Part shown: piece after piece, positions 1 through 10,330 of the stretch
Layout of the letters: each line of letters starts with the position of its first letter
Position numbering within the stretch: the stretch's first letter is position 1
NCBI GenBank assembly: GCA_026018925.1
Contig: JAKSZU010000016.1
Coordinates: 28,424,877 to 28,488,876, forward strand
Source of the DNA: Tupaia tana
Lineage: Eukaryota > Chordata > Mammalia > Scandentia > Tupaiidae
Direction of reading: 5' to 3'
DNA: 64,000 nt
Translations under genes and position numbers: made by a program
The notes under the pieces: generated by a model
What the model saw: only the letters and a program-made list of their open reading frames with translations
Database searches by the model: none
What the model was told of the DNA's origin: nothing

Positions 1-440
1 ATTTCAGAAATGACTATGGCTGGTAAATATGAATATGTGCACTGCAACACAAGCTTTCCACAGCCTTATTTTTAAAAGTCCCTCCCATCCCCACCCCCTT
101 AGGGAACTATCTACTTACCCGTCTTAAAAAAAATTAAATGGATCAAATAGCTATAGAGTCATATTTCAGTTTCAATTTACAGAAGACTCTGAGAACTGAC
201 CCTTTCATCCATATTTTGAAGATGATAGTGAAGGATGGATAATTTGCTTTGGAGAATTTTTCTCTATGTTCTTATGTTCTGACCACAAATTGTACTTCAG
301 GCCTTAGTTATTATGGCATCCTGTGGGGGATTTAAACATGTACTTTTACCTTTGGCAGCACTTTAAGTATTGTCATTAGCACAGCACATAACTTTTGAAA
401 AATAAAATACAAATACCCATCTCTCTCTCTCTCTCTCTCT
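1..440. other. Unique AT-rich flank
   Basis: No gene, splice-site pair or recognisable repeat body is visible. A (CT)n run at about 420-441 lies against the tail of the next SINE and probably grew from it. Confidence 0.5.
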
Positions 441-684
441 TTATTGGAGAGATTTTTGCTCTAGGGTCATGTATACTGGCCAGAGAGAGAGACAGAGAGA
501 CAGAAAGTGAGAAATCAGCCCCCAGGGACACTGCAATCTCTTCTCCTCCATTCTCCTCTTGGGATTTTCAGCACTAACACACATGCACCTGGCATGAGTT
601 TGAAACTGCTGGGTCCAGGACTTGAACCGTGGCCACCCATGTGAGATTCCTGCAACATAACCACTAACCCATCTGCTAGTGCCC
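441..684 (-). mobile_element. SINE-L, full length, diverged
   Basis: Read on the minus strand it has the tRNA-like head ending at 684, the central module and a tail with a degraded CCCTAGAGCAAAA motif. CpG sites are mostly lost, so it is an old copy. Its head directly abuts another head fragment (685-782). Confidence 0.8.
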
Positions 685-782
685 TTGGCTTGATTTTCAA
701 GGTACTGGGTCTGAGACTCAAACCACAGTCAGCCATGTGGAAGTCCAGCAATGTTACCAGTACGCCATCTGCTGGCCGCCCC
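685..782 (-). mobile_element. SINE-L head fragment abutting the previous copy
   Basis: It contains only the tRNA-like part and the first bases after it (CTTGAAAATC reading on the minus strand). It joins the neighbouring element without spacer, so the full copy probably inserted into the body of this older one or the two form a tandem dimer. Confidence 0.7.
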
Positions 783-2057
783 CAATTTTTTAAAATGAAC
801 CTTAATAATACTATAGAGTTAGAATAGATAATCAAAGTATAAAATTGAGCTAGTGACACTCATAACTAAGTCCAATATAAAATGTTTTAAAAATTACCCA
901 TCTAATGTGGAAAAATATACCAGAAATTTCCACTTTATTTTGCCAAATAAGCCCGTGGCCAGTGTTGCTCATCCAAAATCCCATTAACTCATTAAGTTAC
1001 TGGGTGTTCTTGTCTATGATGTTTGCAGTGATGTGCCCCGAGTGTCTCTGTGGTCTCCCAGGTCTCCTTAAATGATGGGAGCTCAACCACAAACACAGTA
1101 AGGTAATTCAATCAATGTTTGGTGAAGGTCTTCCATATATAAGCAAAGCAATCTGTTGGGTCCAGTAGGGGATACACAGGGGGTTATTGGGAGCCGTTGC
1201 CTGTCAGAAATTGAGACTATTCCAATCTGGATGATCACCAACTGAGAATTCAATAACTTTTGAAGAAGCATTTGGATCCATGACCTTCCAACTCCTGGGC
1301 TGTTTCTACTCCCAATTCATGTATCAAACTAGTTATGACATTCTTTACCAGGATCATATAAATAAATAATTGTCTTCACAAACCTGATTTAAGTTGAATG
1401 AACACCTAAAGGTAATATAACTCTGTATTTCTTTGTAAGATTCCTACAGGTAAGAGCTAGAAGGAGCCCAAGAGATCATCTGAAACCTCATCTTAGTCAG
1501 TTTTTAACGTTTGCATGCTAGCGAATAGCTCGTGCCTTCTTCTGTCCCTCCAGTCCCATACTGCACACAACACTCAGGTTCTTGGTGTTGGGTTTCACCA
1601 GCTGGAAAAGAGAGATAATGACAGCAGTGCAGAGTTGCCAGCTTTAGTAATTCTAGTTCCTGGAATTAAGGACAGGAAGCCTTTTAGTTATTTGCACTCC
1701 CTAACTTTTCTAGCTTCTATTAAATAAATCATTTAACTGTCAGCTAATTACAGTGTTGGAAGGTTTACATCATTCATCTTTTTATGGCACCCCTTAAAGG
1801 AAGACCGTGGAGATTAAAACTCTTGACAATTTCCACGATATAAAAAAGGAAAGCTGACCTAGAGAAAGATGGGACAAAGATGAACATTTGAGAAGTTTTA
1901 CGCAGTAATGGGATCGTGTACAATAGCCTACTTAAAGTAGTGCTGATTTGAACACTTAGCAAAAGAGTTCGTGAAAAATTTAAGAAATGTGCCTTAATTA
2001 GGAGAAAAATGCCATTATATTGAAGAGATCAGAATCACACTTATTGCCACTCGTTTG
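783..2057. other. Unique upstream region
   Basis: This is mostly single-copy AT-rich DNA with no SINE. Short ORFs here lack codon structure. A segment near 1450-1500 vaguely resembles an old MIR-type repeat but is too decayed to call. Confidence 0.4.
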
Positions 2058-2225
2058 TCCCATGTAACAACCTCATGAGGCGGTACTAGTATCATCCTTC
2101 TTTACAGATGAAACCGAGGCACCCAGAAAGTTAAAGTGTCCGAGATCTGACACTGGTAGTAGTTAAACCAGAGGTGAAACATGGCTGGCCAGGATCCAGA
2201 AATCATGCTTTTTGCCCTCTATTCT
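2058..2225 (-). repeat. MIR-like ancient SINE fragment
   Basis: The stretch TTTACAGATGAAACCGAGG followed by a cancelled TTAAAGT and a degraded ACTGGTAGTAGTTAAACC matches the reverse complement of the MIR core region (…CCTCAGTTTCCTCATCTGTAAA). MIR spread before the placental radiation and is inactive. Confidence 0.6.
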
Positions 2226-2479
2226 GTTGGCCTCTCCCAACTCTCTGCCATCCTCTTGACCTGTCAATCGGACACGTGAAGGTCTCGCCTTAGTACAAAG
2301 CCTGGAAGCCAGGCTTGGGTCCACGGCCTCCAGCCTCGGCTCCCTGCCGAGGGGCTCTCTGGGACCCACGCCTCCACCTGCAGCCCTGGGCCCGCGCCCC
2401 TGCACCCGGCGGGAGCGCGCCCGGCGGGAGCGGGGGAGCAGCGCGCACGTGCCGCCGGGAAGGGGCTGCCCCGGCCGCG

Positions 2480-2788
2480 CCAAGATGGCGGCGGCCGCGG
2501 CCGCAGAGGCGACTGGCGGCCGGTGAGGCGGGCGGGGCCGGCAGCGCGGAGGCGGGGTCCCGGGTGAGCCGCCCTGGGAGGCGGGGGCCGTTTCCATAGC
2601 GGCGGCAGGAGGTGTCGCGCCGGGGAACTTCCTGGTTCCCGGGCTCGGCTTCGCCGGGATCCTCTTGGAAGGGAAACAATGGGGTGGAGGGCACTGCAGT
2701 AGCCGCCGCTGCGCCGGACCTGCTCGGCCGCCCGGGACTGCCCGCCCCGCCTGCTGCCCGCAGTCTCCGCCGACGGGACCGTCTGGAG
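2480..2788 (+). other. Putative non-coding exon 1
   Basis: The 5' edge is arbitrary, placed at the YY1 motif. The 3' edge is the donor-like GGAG|GTAACT at 2788/2789. Other donor-like sites are CG|GTGAGG at 2522/2523 and GG|GTGAGC near 2563. Joining either the 2522 or the 2788 donor to the exon at 27636 does not give an extended reading frame, which suggests 5' UTR. Transcript data would decide between donors. Confidence 0.4.
2481..2492 (+). promoter_or_regulatory. YY1-type element CAAGATGGCGGC
   Basis: This is an exact match to the AAnATGGCGGC core. In CpG-island promoters this motif usually sits just downstream of the transcription start in the sense direction, so it points to a plus-strand transcript starting nearby. 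Its ATG opens only a 13-residue Ala-rich ORF (2485-2526), stopping at TGA. Confidence 0.75.
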
Positions 2789-3329
2789 GTAACTTCCTTT
2801 CCTCATCTCCTGCCAGAGGGGCGGCGGCGGCGGGCTCCCCGGCTGTCTCCCCGGGCCAGGGCTCGGAGTTGGCCCCGGGGAGCCGGACGCCGCCATTCCC
2901 GGACCCGGGAGGAGGGGACGCCGCCGAGGCTGCCTGGCTCAGCCCTGAAGGGGTGGGCTCCGGAAACGTTTGCTGGGGGTCCTGGTCCCCGCCCCCAACC
3001 TTGAGTGTGGGGGTCCGCGGTGCGATCGGCAGGTTGGCAGTCGGGGGGGCGCCGGGGTGCCCCGTGGGGGGCATGCGGGGAGCAGGTCTCGGGAGGGGGC
3101 GGGGGCTGCCCAGCTCTCGTGGAGGTGGAACCGGCTGTCCGCCTCCCCCCGGTGCAAGTTTCGGTCCCCGGGGAGACGTGTCCCCTTTGCAAGTTTCGTT
3201 TGCCTCGGGAGTCCAAGCGGGCAGTACTAAAGCAAACTTCGTTCTTTTAAATTACTGCCTTGGTGCCGCGGAACTCTGTGTCGCCCAGGCAAGGGGAGGA
3301 TGGGGTGAATGAGGGATTTGGAAAGCTTG

Positions 3330-3990
3330 GAAATCTATGCGCCTTTGCAAAGTTTGCAAAAATAGTTTGGAGCTCGCAACTGTGGGATGGTGCGGCATTT
3401 CTGATACGTGAGAACGGTTACTCGCAGGTGTTTTAATGCCAGAAAATGAGACAAGTCTGTGAATCGACGGGTGGACATTTCTGTCACTTGAAGGTTCAAG
3501 TCTCTTTCCCTTTTCTCCTATTCTTTTCACCACCACCCCCTCCCCGTTTAATCTGCAGATGCTTTTTAGACAAGAGACTTTAACGTGACCTGTTCCTTAT
3601 GGTACTGGGAAGGTTTATTGAATTGGGACAATGACCAGTTCTTGGAAATAATGCGACACGAGTGGAAAAAATGTTGAGATACTGTTTTAAAATATTTAGT
3701 ATGGTGGAAGAATATTATTTTAATCGTTTTCTTTTTAAACATAATTACATTTTTGGGATAGAAATGTACTCTTTCATAGGCTAGAAAAGTTGCACAGAAC
3801 TTTGGCGATTACTCTGGCCAACTCACTCCTGTATCTGAACCTCAGGGGGAACCCAGGGTACTTTTTTCTTTCCTGATGTCATCTTATATTTAATACATTG
3901 GCCAGTGTCAAGTGAACAGTGGTTTATTTTCTTTAATTCTAACTCAGCCAGACCCTAACATTAGCAAAGAATATTTGTCATTCACTTTAC
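3330..3990. other. Unique sequence, start of putative intron 1
   Basis: Composition falls back to AT-rich just after the island. No repeat or splice-site pair is convincing. Confidence 0.4.
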
Positions 3991-4236
3991 TTTTTTTTTG
4001 AGAGAGAGTTTTGCTATAGGGCACGTGTACTTGCCAGAAAGACCATAGAGACAGAGACAGAAAGGGAATCACCCCCCTTGGGAGATGGCCATCCCTGCCT
4101 CCATTTTTCTCTCCAGATTTTGGCCACGCAGGCACATGCGCCTGGCATGAGTTTTAAGCCACTGGGTGTGGGACTTTAACTGCGATTGACTACGTGGGAG
4201 TCCAGCAACGTGACCACTATGCCATTTGCTTGTCCT
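3991..4236 (-). mobile_element. SINE-L, full length
   Basis: The poly-T on the left, CCTATAGCAAAA tail motif, C/G-run central module and head are all present. The tail-side GAGAGAGAG is a small slippage product. Confidence 0.85.
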
Positions 4237-4322
4237 GAATTTGTCGTTCTTTTACTATAACATTTGTTGACGTGGATTCATTCATTGCTTAACATGAATG
4301 TTGAACCTGTGTTCTGCATAAG

Positions 4323-4341
4323 CAAAAAAAAAAAAAAAAAA
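4323..4341. repeat. A19 homopolymer
   Basis: The run is preceded by unique sequence and not joined to a recognisable element, so it may be the remnant of a lost poly-A tail. Confidence 0.7.
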
Positions 4342-4387
4342 TCAAAATAGAAAAGAAAAATTGTATTAAATATAAATTAAAACATTA

Positions 4388-4576
4388 AAAAATTATTGAT
4401 TTATTTATTATTTAAGTTTTTCTGTAGGGCATGTTTGCTCACCAGAGAGAAAGAAAAAGAAAGAGAGAGAAGGAGGGAGGGAAAGTGAAAAAGCAAGCCA
4501 CTAGGTCTGGGACCCGAACGGTGGTTGGCTATGTTGGAGTCTGGCCCTTTAATCACTACACCATCTGTGCCCTGTG
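4388..4576 (-). mobile_element. SINE-H (short body, L-type tail)
   Basis: The tRNA head and CT-rich stretch are joined without the central module, as in SINE-S, but the 3' part reads GCCCTACAGAAAAA, as in SINE-L. It is a mosaic or a parental form. Confidence 0.7.
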
Positions 4577-5108
4577 TAAGGACAGTTATCCTGAGTTAAC
4601 AGAGATTCATTTTTACTGATTATATGTTTAAAGAATTAATACATTTTCACAAAGGCATTTACAGAAGCATGGTTTGCAAACATGCAGAATCTAGGCCTGA
4701 GCCTCATTTTGTTGCCTACTTACAGTTAGTAATACTTACTGTTAGTACTGGTGTTCCATAAGGATAGTCTCTTAACAGTTTTAATGTTTTGAGGGGCAAA
4801 TAACTGCTGGTTAGGACGAGTGACTGGCTTTTGGTAAACAAGCCAGGAAGTGGAAGTGTCAGATTTGGTAACATTGGTTCATTGAGTGTTCATCCTTACG
4901 CGTTATTGGGAACCAGGAGAACTACTTGGCAGTGCAGATCCAATTTGGGTCTCCAGTTCAAGTAGAGGTTGCACTGGTCAGTCATTGCCACCATGTGCCT
5001 GTCTCTATCAGTTACTATTACATTTTGTAGCCAGCGAAGATAAATAAAAGACCAGGACAGTCATAGCCGACTGAAAACAAACTTACTTTAGTTTAAAAGT
5101 TCATGGAA
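4577..5108. other. Unique sequence
   Basis: No recognisable gene or repeat is seen. It ends at the left flank of the next SINE. Confidence 0.4.
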
Positions 5109-5330
5109 TGGGGCTAGCAGGTGGCTTGGAGGTTAAAGCGGCTGAATCCCACATGGCTGACTTCTTGGGCTGGGGCTTGAGAAATATGCCGGTTTGCGTG
5201 TGCTCCAAGTGTCTAGAGGAGAGGAGGAAAAGGGATTACAGAGTGGCTATTCCTCTTGAGGGTGACTTCTCACTTTTTTCTCTCTCTGTCTCTCTTCAGG
5301 GAGTCAGGTGCCCTATAGCAAAGAAAAATA
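5109..5330 (+). mobile_element. SINE-L, full length, old
   Basis: Head (GGGGCTAGCAGGTGGC), central module and CCCTATAGCAAAGAAAAA end are present with many substitutions and a damaged B box. Confidence 0.8.
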
Positions 5331-5632
5331 GTGCATATAACATGAAGGCAATTTGACATGGCAAAGACTTAGCTTTGGGAATTGCTAAGTCTGGTAGAGA
5401 GAAAGTGATTCCATTTTCTGATTTATAATTGAATTATTTTAACCATTCTTGTTTTGTAACCAGTGCAATTCAGACCACTAATAACTTGAAAGTTATAGTT
5501 TGTCCTCAGTGTGCTTTTTGAAGAGAATATTTCCTTCTCAGGTATGGTTTAATTGTAGATTTTTTTTCCCAGATGATTTTTCACTAGGTATCTCCATTTC
5601 TACAATAGAAGTCAATACAAAGAAAAATGGGA
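5331..5632. other. Unique sequence
   Basis: About 300 bp with nothing recognisable. Confidence 0.4.
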
Positions 5633-5643
5633 AGAAGTCTGAC

Positions 5644-5895
5644 TTCTTAATTTAATTTTATATTTTTGCCTTAGGGCATGTGTGCTTGTTGGAGAGAGTG
5701 AGACAGAGAATGAAATTGAGAAATCATCCCCCAAGGGGGATGGCCATCCTACAGTCTCTTCTTCATTCTCCTCTTGGGATTTTGGGCAAGCACGCACACA
5801 CATCCAGTGTAGTTTTCAAGCTGCAGGGTCTGGAGACTTGGAGTAGGCCATGTAGGATCCAGTACCTTAATTACCATACCACCTGTTGGCCCTGA
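5644..5895 (-). mobile_element. SINE-L with TSD
   Basis: It is flanked by a perfect 12-bp duplication AAGAAGTCTGAC at 5632-5643 and 5896-5907. The head is diverged, but the central module and tail are clear. Confidence 0.85.
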
Positions 5896-6086
5896 AAGAA
5901 GTCTGACCACTAGCATACCTATATATAGCATTTGGGGTTTGAGTGTAGGAATTAGAGTCATAGAGACTTGTTTTCTCAACTGGTCTATGTCATTTTCAGG
6001 CTATACCAGGGGACTTCAAAAAGTTTGTGGAAAAATACAATTAAAGTGTTTATTTTGGTGCCAAAAAAGTTTGAAATTCATGCATA

Positions 6087-6323
6087 GTTTTTTTTTTTTT
6101 TTAAGTTTACTCATTTATTTCTTTGGTGAGTGAGAGACAGAGAGACAGCACCGTAACTGGGTCTTGATATACCATCCACTCCCTGCCTCAGTCAGCCCTG
6201 GATCGTAGTCACACACATGCCCACCGTACTCAGAGAGGTCTTCAGACACAAACTGGAACTTCCCCATGTGGGTTAGCTTCGAAGAGCAAAAATATTTTAC
6301 CACTGCACCACAGTCCAGTCCCC
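6087..6323 (-). mobile_element. SINE-T3 inside the MITE
   Basis: On the minus strand the head reads GACTGTGGTGCAGTGGTAAA, and the 3' part GTGCTGTCTCTCTGTCTCTC leads to an A-rich tail. This family has a tRNA-like A box but a body unrelated to SINE-L. Confidence 0.7.
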
Positions 6324-6337
6324 ATTCATAATTTCTT

Positions 6338-6622
6338 TTCTTTTTTTGGAGAGATTTTTTTTTTTTTTTTTTTTTTTTTTGCTATAGGGCGCATGGGCTC
6401 GCCAGACAGAGAGAGAGAGACATAGAGACAGAAAGTGAGAAATCACTCCCCCAGGGGGGATGGTCACGCTGCAATCCCTTCTCCTCCATTCTCCTCTCGG
6501 GATCTTGGGCACGCACACACACGCGCCCGTCGTGAGTTTTAAGCCACCGGGTCCTGAACGCGAACCGCGGTCGACTACGTGGGAGTCCAGCGACATAGCC
6601 ATTACGCTAACTGCTGGTTCCC
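6338..6622 (-). mobile_element. SINE-L, young GGGAACC subfamily, with TSD
   Basis: TCATAATTTCTT is repeated at 6326-6337 and 6623-6634. The tail has a long T run (about 24) on the plus strand. It carries the ACC-AGCAG head with an extra A, TTAAAACTCACG and GTGACCATCC diagnostics. It inserted after the T3 copy. Confidence 0.9.
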
Positions 6623-6672
6623 TCATAATTTCTTCATAGTATGTAGTTTCCATGAACTTTTGGAAGACCCCT

Positions 6673-7389
6673 CTCTTATAATCTCATGTAAATTACTTAA
6701 TTTTTAAGTTTTTTTTTTTCTTTGTAAAATTGGGGGAGAATTGTGAGCTCAAATGTGTTTGTTAGTTCATTGAGTATCTCTTGCGTGCCTTCTGTGTAGC
6801 CCAGGACTTTGTGTTCAGTACCCTGTTCTTAAAACAGGTAGGCTAAGTCTTGAAGTAAAGTATAGGGAGCTCTAAAACCTATGACCAGGGAATCTAACTT
6901 GACATTGGGGAAGTCAGAGCAAGTTTCTCTGAGAAAGTGACATGTAAGACCTAAAGGATGAGGAGGAAAAAGTAGGTGAAAAGAGAACACAGGTGAATGG
7001 AGAAGTTTGAGGTTGCTAAAGAGATGGTTAAATAAGAATGCTTGAATGTTAGTTATTTTCTTCATGGCACATAAACAGTCATTGTTGGATATATAGAGAA
7101 GGGTCCTGATGCCATTTTCCAATCAGCTGAATGAAGTGGCTGAGCTTCGTTGCATAGACATTATAGAAAGAGAGTCTGACTCTAACCACAGTGGACCCGG
7201 AAGTGACTCTCCTACACCCTTTGATGTCTACTTTTATAACTCGTATTGGTTTATTTGTTAGTTTCTGTAGCTGTAAAACCGAGATTAAACGTTAAATGTT
7301 CTTTGATTTCTTTACAGACACTTTATGTTGTCAAGATAATATATTGATTTCATTTTACCTTTGAAGAGCTTAGACTTACCTTATTTAAA
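6673..7389. repeat. Old LINE-2-like repeat within unique sequence
   Basis: About 6750-7010 resembles a widespread ancient mammalian repeat (phrases such as TTGAGTATCTCTTGCGTGCC and GACCTAAAGGATGAGGAGG). The family assignment is from memory and tentative. The remainder, to 7389, is unique. Confidence 0.35.
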
Positions 7390-7401
7390 ATACCCACTCT
7401 T

Positions 7402-7574
7402 GGGGCTGGCCGGTAGCATGGTAGTTAAGGTGCTGGACTCCTACATGGCTGACCACGGCTCAAGTCTCAGACCTGGTGGCTTGCTTTTTCACTTTCCCTT
7501 TCTTTCTCTGTCTCTCTCTGGTCAAATTAAAAAATAATAATAAATGAATAAAGTTGAATAAATAATTCTTTTTT
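7402..7574 (+). mobile_element. SINE-S, plus member of an inverted pair
   Basis: The head GGGGCTGGCCGGTAGC, CT-rich stretch and GGTCAAATTAAA tail are intact. The tail runs straight into an oppositely oriented copy. The pair as a unit is flanked by ATRCCCACTCTT at 7390-7401 and 7773-7784. Confidence 0.85.
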
Positions 7575-7772
7575 TAAAGAATTATTAAATTAAGTAATTA
7601 ACTAATTAATTAATTTTAACTTGACCAGAGAGGGACATAGAGACAGAGAGAAAGGAAAAGTAAGAAAGCAAGCCACCAGGTGCAGGACTCGAACTGAGGT
7701 TGGCCATGTGGGAGTCCAGCACTCTTAACCACCATACCACCTGCCGGCCAAATAAATAATTCTTAAAAAAAA
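7575..7772 (-). mobile_element. SINE-S, minus member of an inverted pair
   Basis: It starts with AATTATTAAATTAAG and TTTTAACTTGACCAGAGAGG on the plus strand and ends with the head at about 7749; the last bases, AATAAATAATTC, belong to the A-tail of the plus member. It therefore inserted into the tail of its neighbour. Confidence 0.8.
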
Positions 7773-7784
7773 ATGCCCACTCTT

Positions 7785-8029
7785 GGGTCCAGTGGATGGC
7801 GTAGTGGTTAAGATGGTGGACTCCCACATGGCCGACTGTGGTTTGGGTCCTGAATCTAGTGGCTAGGAACTTACACTAGGCACATGTGCGTGGAAGCCCA
7901 AAATCCCAAGGGGAGAATGGAGGGGAATAGATTGTGTCCAGGATGGTGAGTTCCCACTTTCTCTCTCTTTTCTCTGGCAAGTGCACACACCCTATAGCAA
8001 AAAATAAACTCAAAATAAAATAAAATAAA
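7785..8029 (+). mobile_element. SINE-L reusing the same target
   Basis: The TSD ATGCCCACT is seen at 7773-7781 and again at 8030-8038, so this copy landed on the right-hand TSD of the SINE-S pair. The tail is (AAAAT)n. Confidence 0.8.
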
Positions 8030-8040
8030 ATGCCCACTAT

Positions 8041-8435
8041 CCTAAAACTGGTAGCAATCTACCCTAAAACAAAAATGTTCAGTAAGTGGTAGTAGTTTTC
8101 TTTATAGAAGGATCAAAAGTGACTCTGGAGTTTCATGTCTCATACTCTTAATTATTTTTGGCTCTAAAAATAACTATTTAGTAATTCTGTGATGGAGGTA
8201 CACTTTGTGCCTGTAGAGTGTAGAAATCTGAATGATAGGAGTGTAGAAAGTTTTAATTTTATCCTGGAATTGTCCTTTCACTAAGTCAGCAAGTAAATTA
8301 AAAATGTTAGAGAAAATTTTTATGAAATGAGTAAAAGATATCTTTTTAAGTTTCTTAATGCGTCAGTTTTGCAGTTAATAATATATAAATCAAGGATGAC
8401 AAATGTATATTTTATTATAGAATTAATGCATTCGT
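8041..8435. other. Unique AT-rich sequence
   Basis: No recognisable feature is seen in these 400 bp. Confidence 0.4.
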
Positions 8436-8686
8436 GGGACCAGCAGTTAGCGTACTGGCTATGTCGCTGGATTCCCATGTAGTCGATGGCTGTTCGCGTC
8501 CCGGACCCGCTGGCTTAAACTCACGCCAGGAGTGTGTGCAAGCGTGCCCAAGATCCTGAGAGGATAATGGAGGAGAAGGGGTTGCGGTGTGGCCATCCCC
8601 CCTGGGGGGTGATTTCTCGCTTTCTGTCTTTCTGGTAAGCGCACAGGCCCTATAGCAAAAACCTCCCCCCCCCCAAAAAAAAAAAT
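8436..8686 (+). mobile_element. SINE-L, full length
   Basis: It begins GGGACCAGCAGTTAGCGTAC and ends CCTATAGCAAAAACCTCC, followed by C and A runs. The C10 before the A-tail is a slippage expansion of CCTCTCC. Confidence 0.9.
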
Positions 8687-8816
8687 AACCCAGAAAAGTC
8701 AGTTCTCTAGGCTTTTTGCTCATTTGTTTTTTGTACTATGGACAGTATTTTGGACATTTTAATACTTATTAGCATATTTGATATGATAAGAAAAGATAAG
8801 GTGAAATAAGATTTTT

Positions 8817-9025
8817 TTTCCCCAAAGAGACAGAAAGGGAGAAATCAGCCTCCAGGGGGGATGGCCAGGCCACAACTCCTTCTTCTCCATTCTCCTCTCA
8901 GGATCTTGGGTGGGCATGCAATCACACAAATCTAGGGTGAGTTTAAGTCACCGGGTCCAGGACTCGAACCACGGTCGACTACATGGGAGTCCAGCAACAT
9001 AGCCATTACGCCGACTGCTGGTCCC
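8817..9025 (-). mobile_element. SINE-L, 3' end lost
   Basis: The head and central module are present, but the CCCTATAGCAAAA segment is deleted; the T run joins directly to AGAGACAG. The TSD AAGATTTTW is at 8808-8816 and 9026-9034. Confidence 0.8.
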
Positions 9026-9034
9026 AAGATTTTA

Positions 9035-9450
9035 AAAGTTACAGTAGAAACAAACTAATGTGAAGGTTAAAATTCGTAACGGTTAGGTGTGTGGTGGGGA
9101 GGCAGCAGGGACTAGCTGTTTCTGTGTATTTCTCTGATGCCTATAATCAAAAATATTGATAGTAAAATGGGGCTGGTGCTGTGTATAGCAGTAATATGCT
9201 GTGAGGACCCAAGTCTGACTGCTCTTCCCTAATCCCAAAATCCTTTCCAGAGGTCCTGGGGGGCGCCACGCCTACAAACAGTAACAGATCATTTTGGCCT
9301 ATTGATAACATGACTCTTCCTGCATCTTGTCCCTGGCATAATATCTTTTTGATGCCTAGTAAAGCTTCTTATCTCTGTTAAATTACTGACATCTGTTGAT
9401 CTCTTCCCAAAACACAGACCTTCCTTTCCAATCACCAACCTAAAAATTTG
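9035..9450. other. Mostly unassigned; possible SINE-T3 head
   Basis: GGGGCTGGTGCTGTGTATAG near 9169 resembles a T3-type head, but no T3 body follows. The rest to 9450 is unassigned. Confidence 0.3.
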
Positions 9451-9466
9451 TAAACTCATCTATAAT

Positions 9467-9490
9467 CATTACGCCATCTGCTGGTCCCAG
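9467..9490 (-). mobile_element. 24-bp SINE-head micro-insertion with TSD
   Basis: The insert is the reverse complement of the first 22 bases of the SINE-L head (GGGACCAGCAGATGGCGTAATG). It is flanked by TAAACTCATCTATAAT (9451-9466) and TGAACTCTTCTATAAT (9491-9506), 14 of 16 identical. There is no body and no A-tail. Confidence 0.65.
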
Positions 9491-9506
9491 TGAACTCTTC
9501 TATAAT

Positions 9507-10007
9507 CTACAAGGCACCACTTTCACTTCTAGATATCCTGTCTTTTTTGGACAGACCAATGAAAAAACTCTCTACACTGAATTCCAAACTTTGTCTCTTA
9601 CTCTCAAAACCAAATGAAAGGAACCACTGTATCTGAGCACCCCAAGAAGTACTCTTGTCTTTCTCTGGGTATGTCACTCAAGTTTGTGTTCAGTAATAAA
9701 CCATGTTAATTAATATTTCTACAGAATTGGTTATTTCTGTCAGTAGCTGTTCAGAACCCTGCTCTATTCAGCCTGAAACACTTTGTGCACATATGTGAGT
9801 ACCCACGGTCTTTCAGGACGAAGAATTGGGGGAAGGAGATTTTAGGCATGATTGATTACTTTAGAGGGTGCTTATCTCACATTAGTGCATATACTCTATC
9901 TCTATTTCATTTTCACATGTTTTATTGTGAATTAAGAAAAAAAAGTTGTAAAAAATAGTTTGACATATGGTAGCTTTAAATAGACAGCATTATTTAAAAA
10001 TTAGGGC
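9507..10007. other. Unassigned, LTR-like in texture
   Basis: The stretch from about 9280 to 9830 is C/T-rich on the plus strand, with an AATAAA at 9699 and a short downstream T/G-rich part. This recalls a decayed LTR, but I recognise no family. Confidence 0.25.
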
Positions 10008-10260
10008 CAGCCAGGTGGCGTGGTGGTTCAGGTGCATGGATTCTACATGACCTACTGTGTGGTTTGAGATCTGTAACCAATGGTTTGAGAAACACACCAG
10101 GCAAGTGTGCGTGCGTGCCCAAAATCCTGAGAGGAAAATGCAGAAGAACGGATTATGGCATAGTTGTGCCCCTTGGGGATTGCTTTCCCATTTTCTCTTT
10201 CTTCCTCTCTCTGGTGAGCTCATACATACTTTGCTGAAACTAAGGAAAAAAAAAAAGATA
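10008..10260 (+). mobile_element. SINE-M/L with tail poly-A
   Basis: It starts GGGCCAGCCAGGTGGCGTGG and has the extra GT before the B box seen in M copies (CTGTGTGGTTTGAG). The tail is A-rich and lacks the CTATAGC motif (TACTTTGCTGAAAC instead). Confidence 0.75.
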
Positions 10261-10330
10261 AAAAAAATCTCATCCTCCTGTACTTTGATCCTTTATTTTC
10301 CCTCTTTCCAGCATTGGTTTCTTTGTTTTT

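Larger units (their letters stand above)
2270..3220 (+). promoter_or_regulatory. CpG island, probable gene promoter
   Basis: This is the only long GC- and CpG-rich stretch in an otherwise AT-rich window; CpG and GGCGG/CCGCC boxes are dense and there is no TATA box. Such islands mark housekeeping-type promoters with dispersed start sites. It holds a YY1-type element, GC-box (Sp1-like) sequences and several donor-like GT sites. Long ORFs on both strands here come from the GC-rich composition, which has few stop codons, and have low-complexity Pro/Arg/Ala/Gly translations. A plus-strand start is preferred because the YY1 motif orientation, the donor at 2789 and the exon at 27636 all agree; a bidirectional promoter is possible. 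Confidence 0.85.
6006..6672. mobile_element. Mariner-type MITE split by two nested SINEs
   Basis: The left half (6006-6086) begins AGGGGACTTCAAAAAGTTTG and the right half (6623-6672) ends CATGAACTTTTGGAAGACCCCT. These termini are inverted repeats of each other over about 26 bp, as in non-autonomous Tc1/mariner elements. Without the SINEs the element is about 130 bp. It is the oldest layer of the nest. Confidence 0.65.

Noticed and set aside
2163..3312. Overlapping ORFs of 94-303 residues on both strands of the CpG island
   Set aside because: They are Pro/Arg/Ala/Gly-rich, overlap in several frames and have no domain. Stop codons are rare in GC-rich DNA, so these are composition effects.
9280..9830. 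LTR of an unnamed retrovirus-like element
   Set aside because: An AATAAA and C/T-rich texture alone are not enough; no TG...CA ends, second LTR or family match was found.
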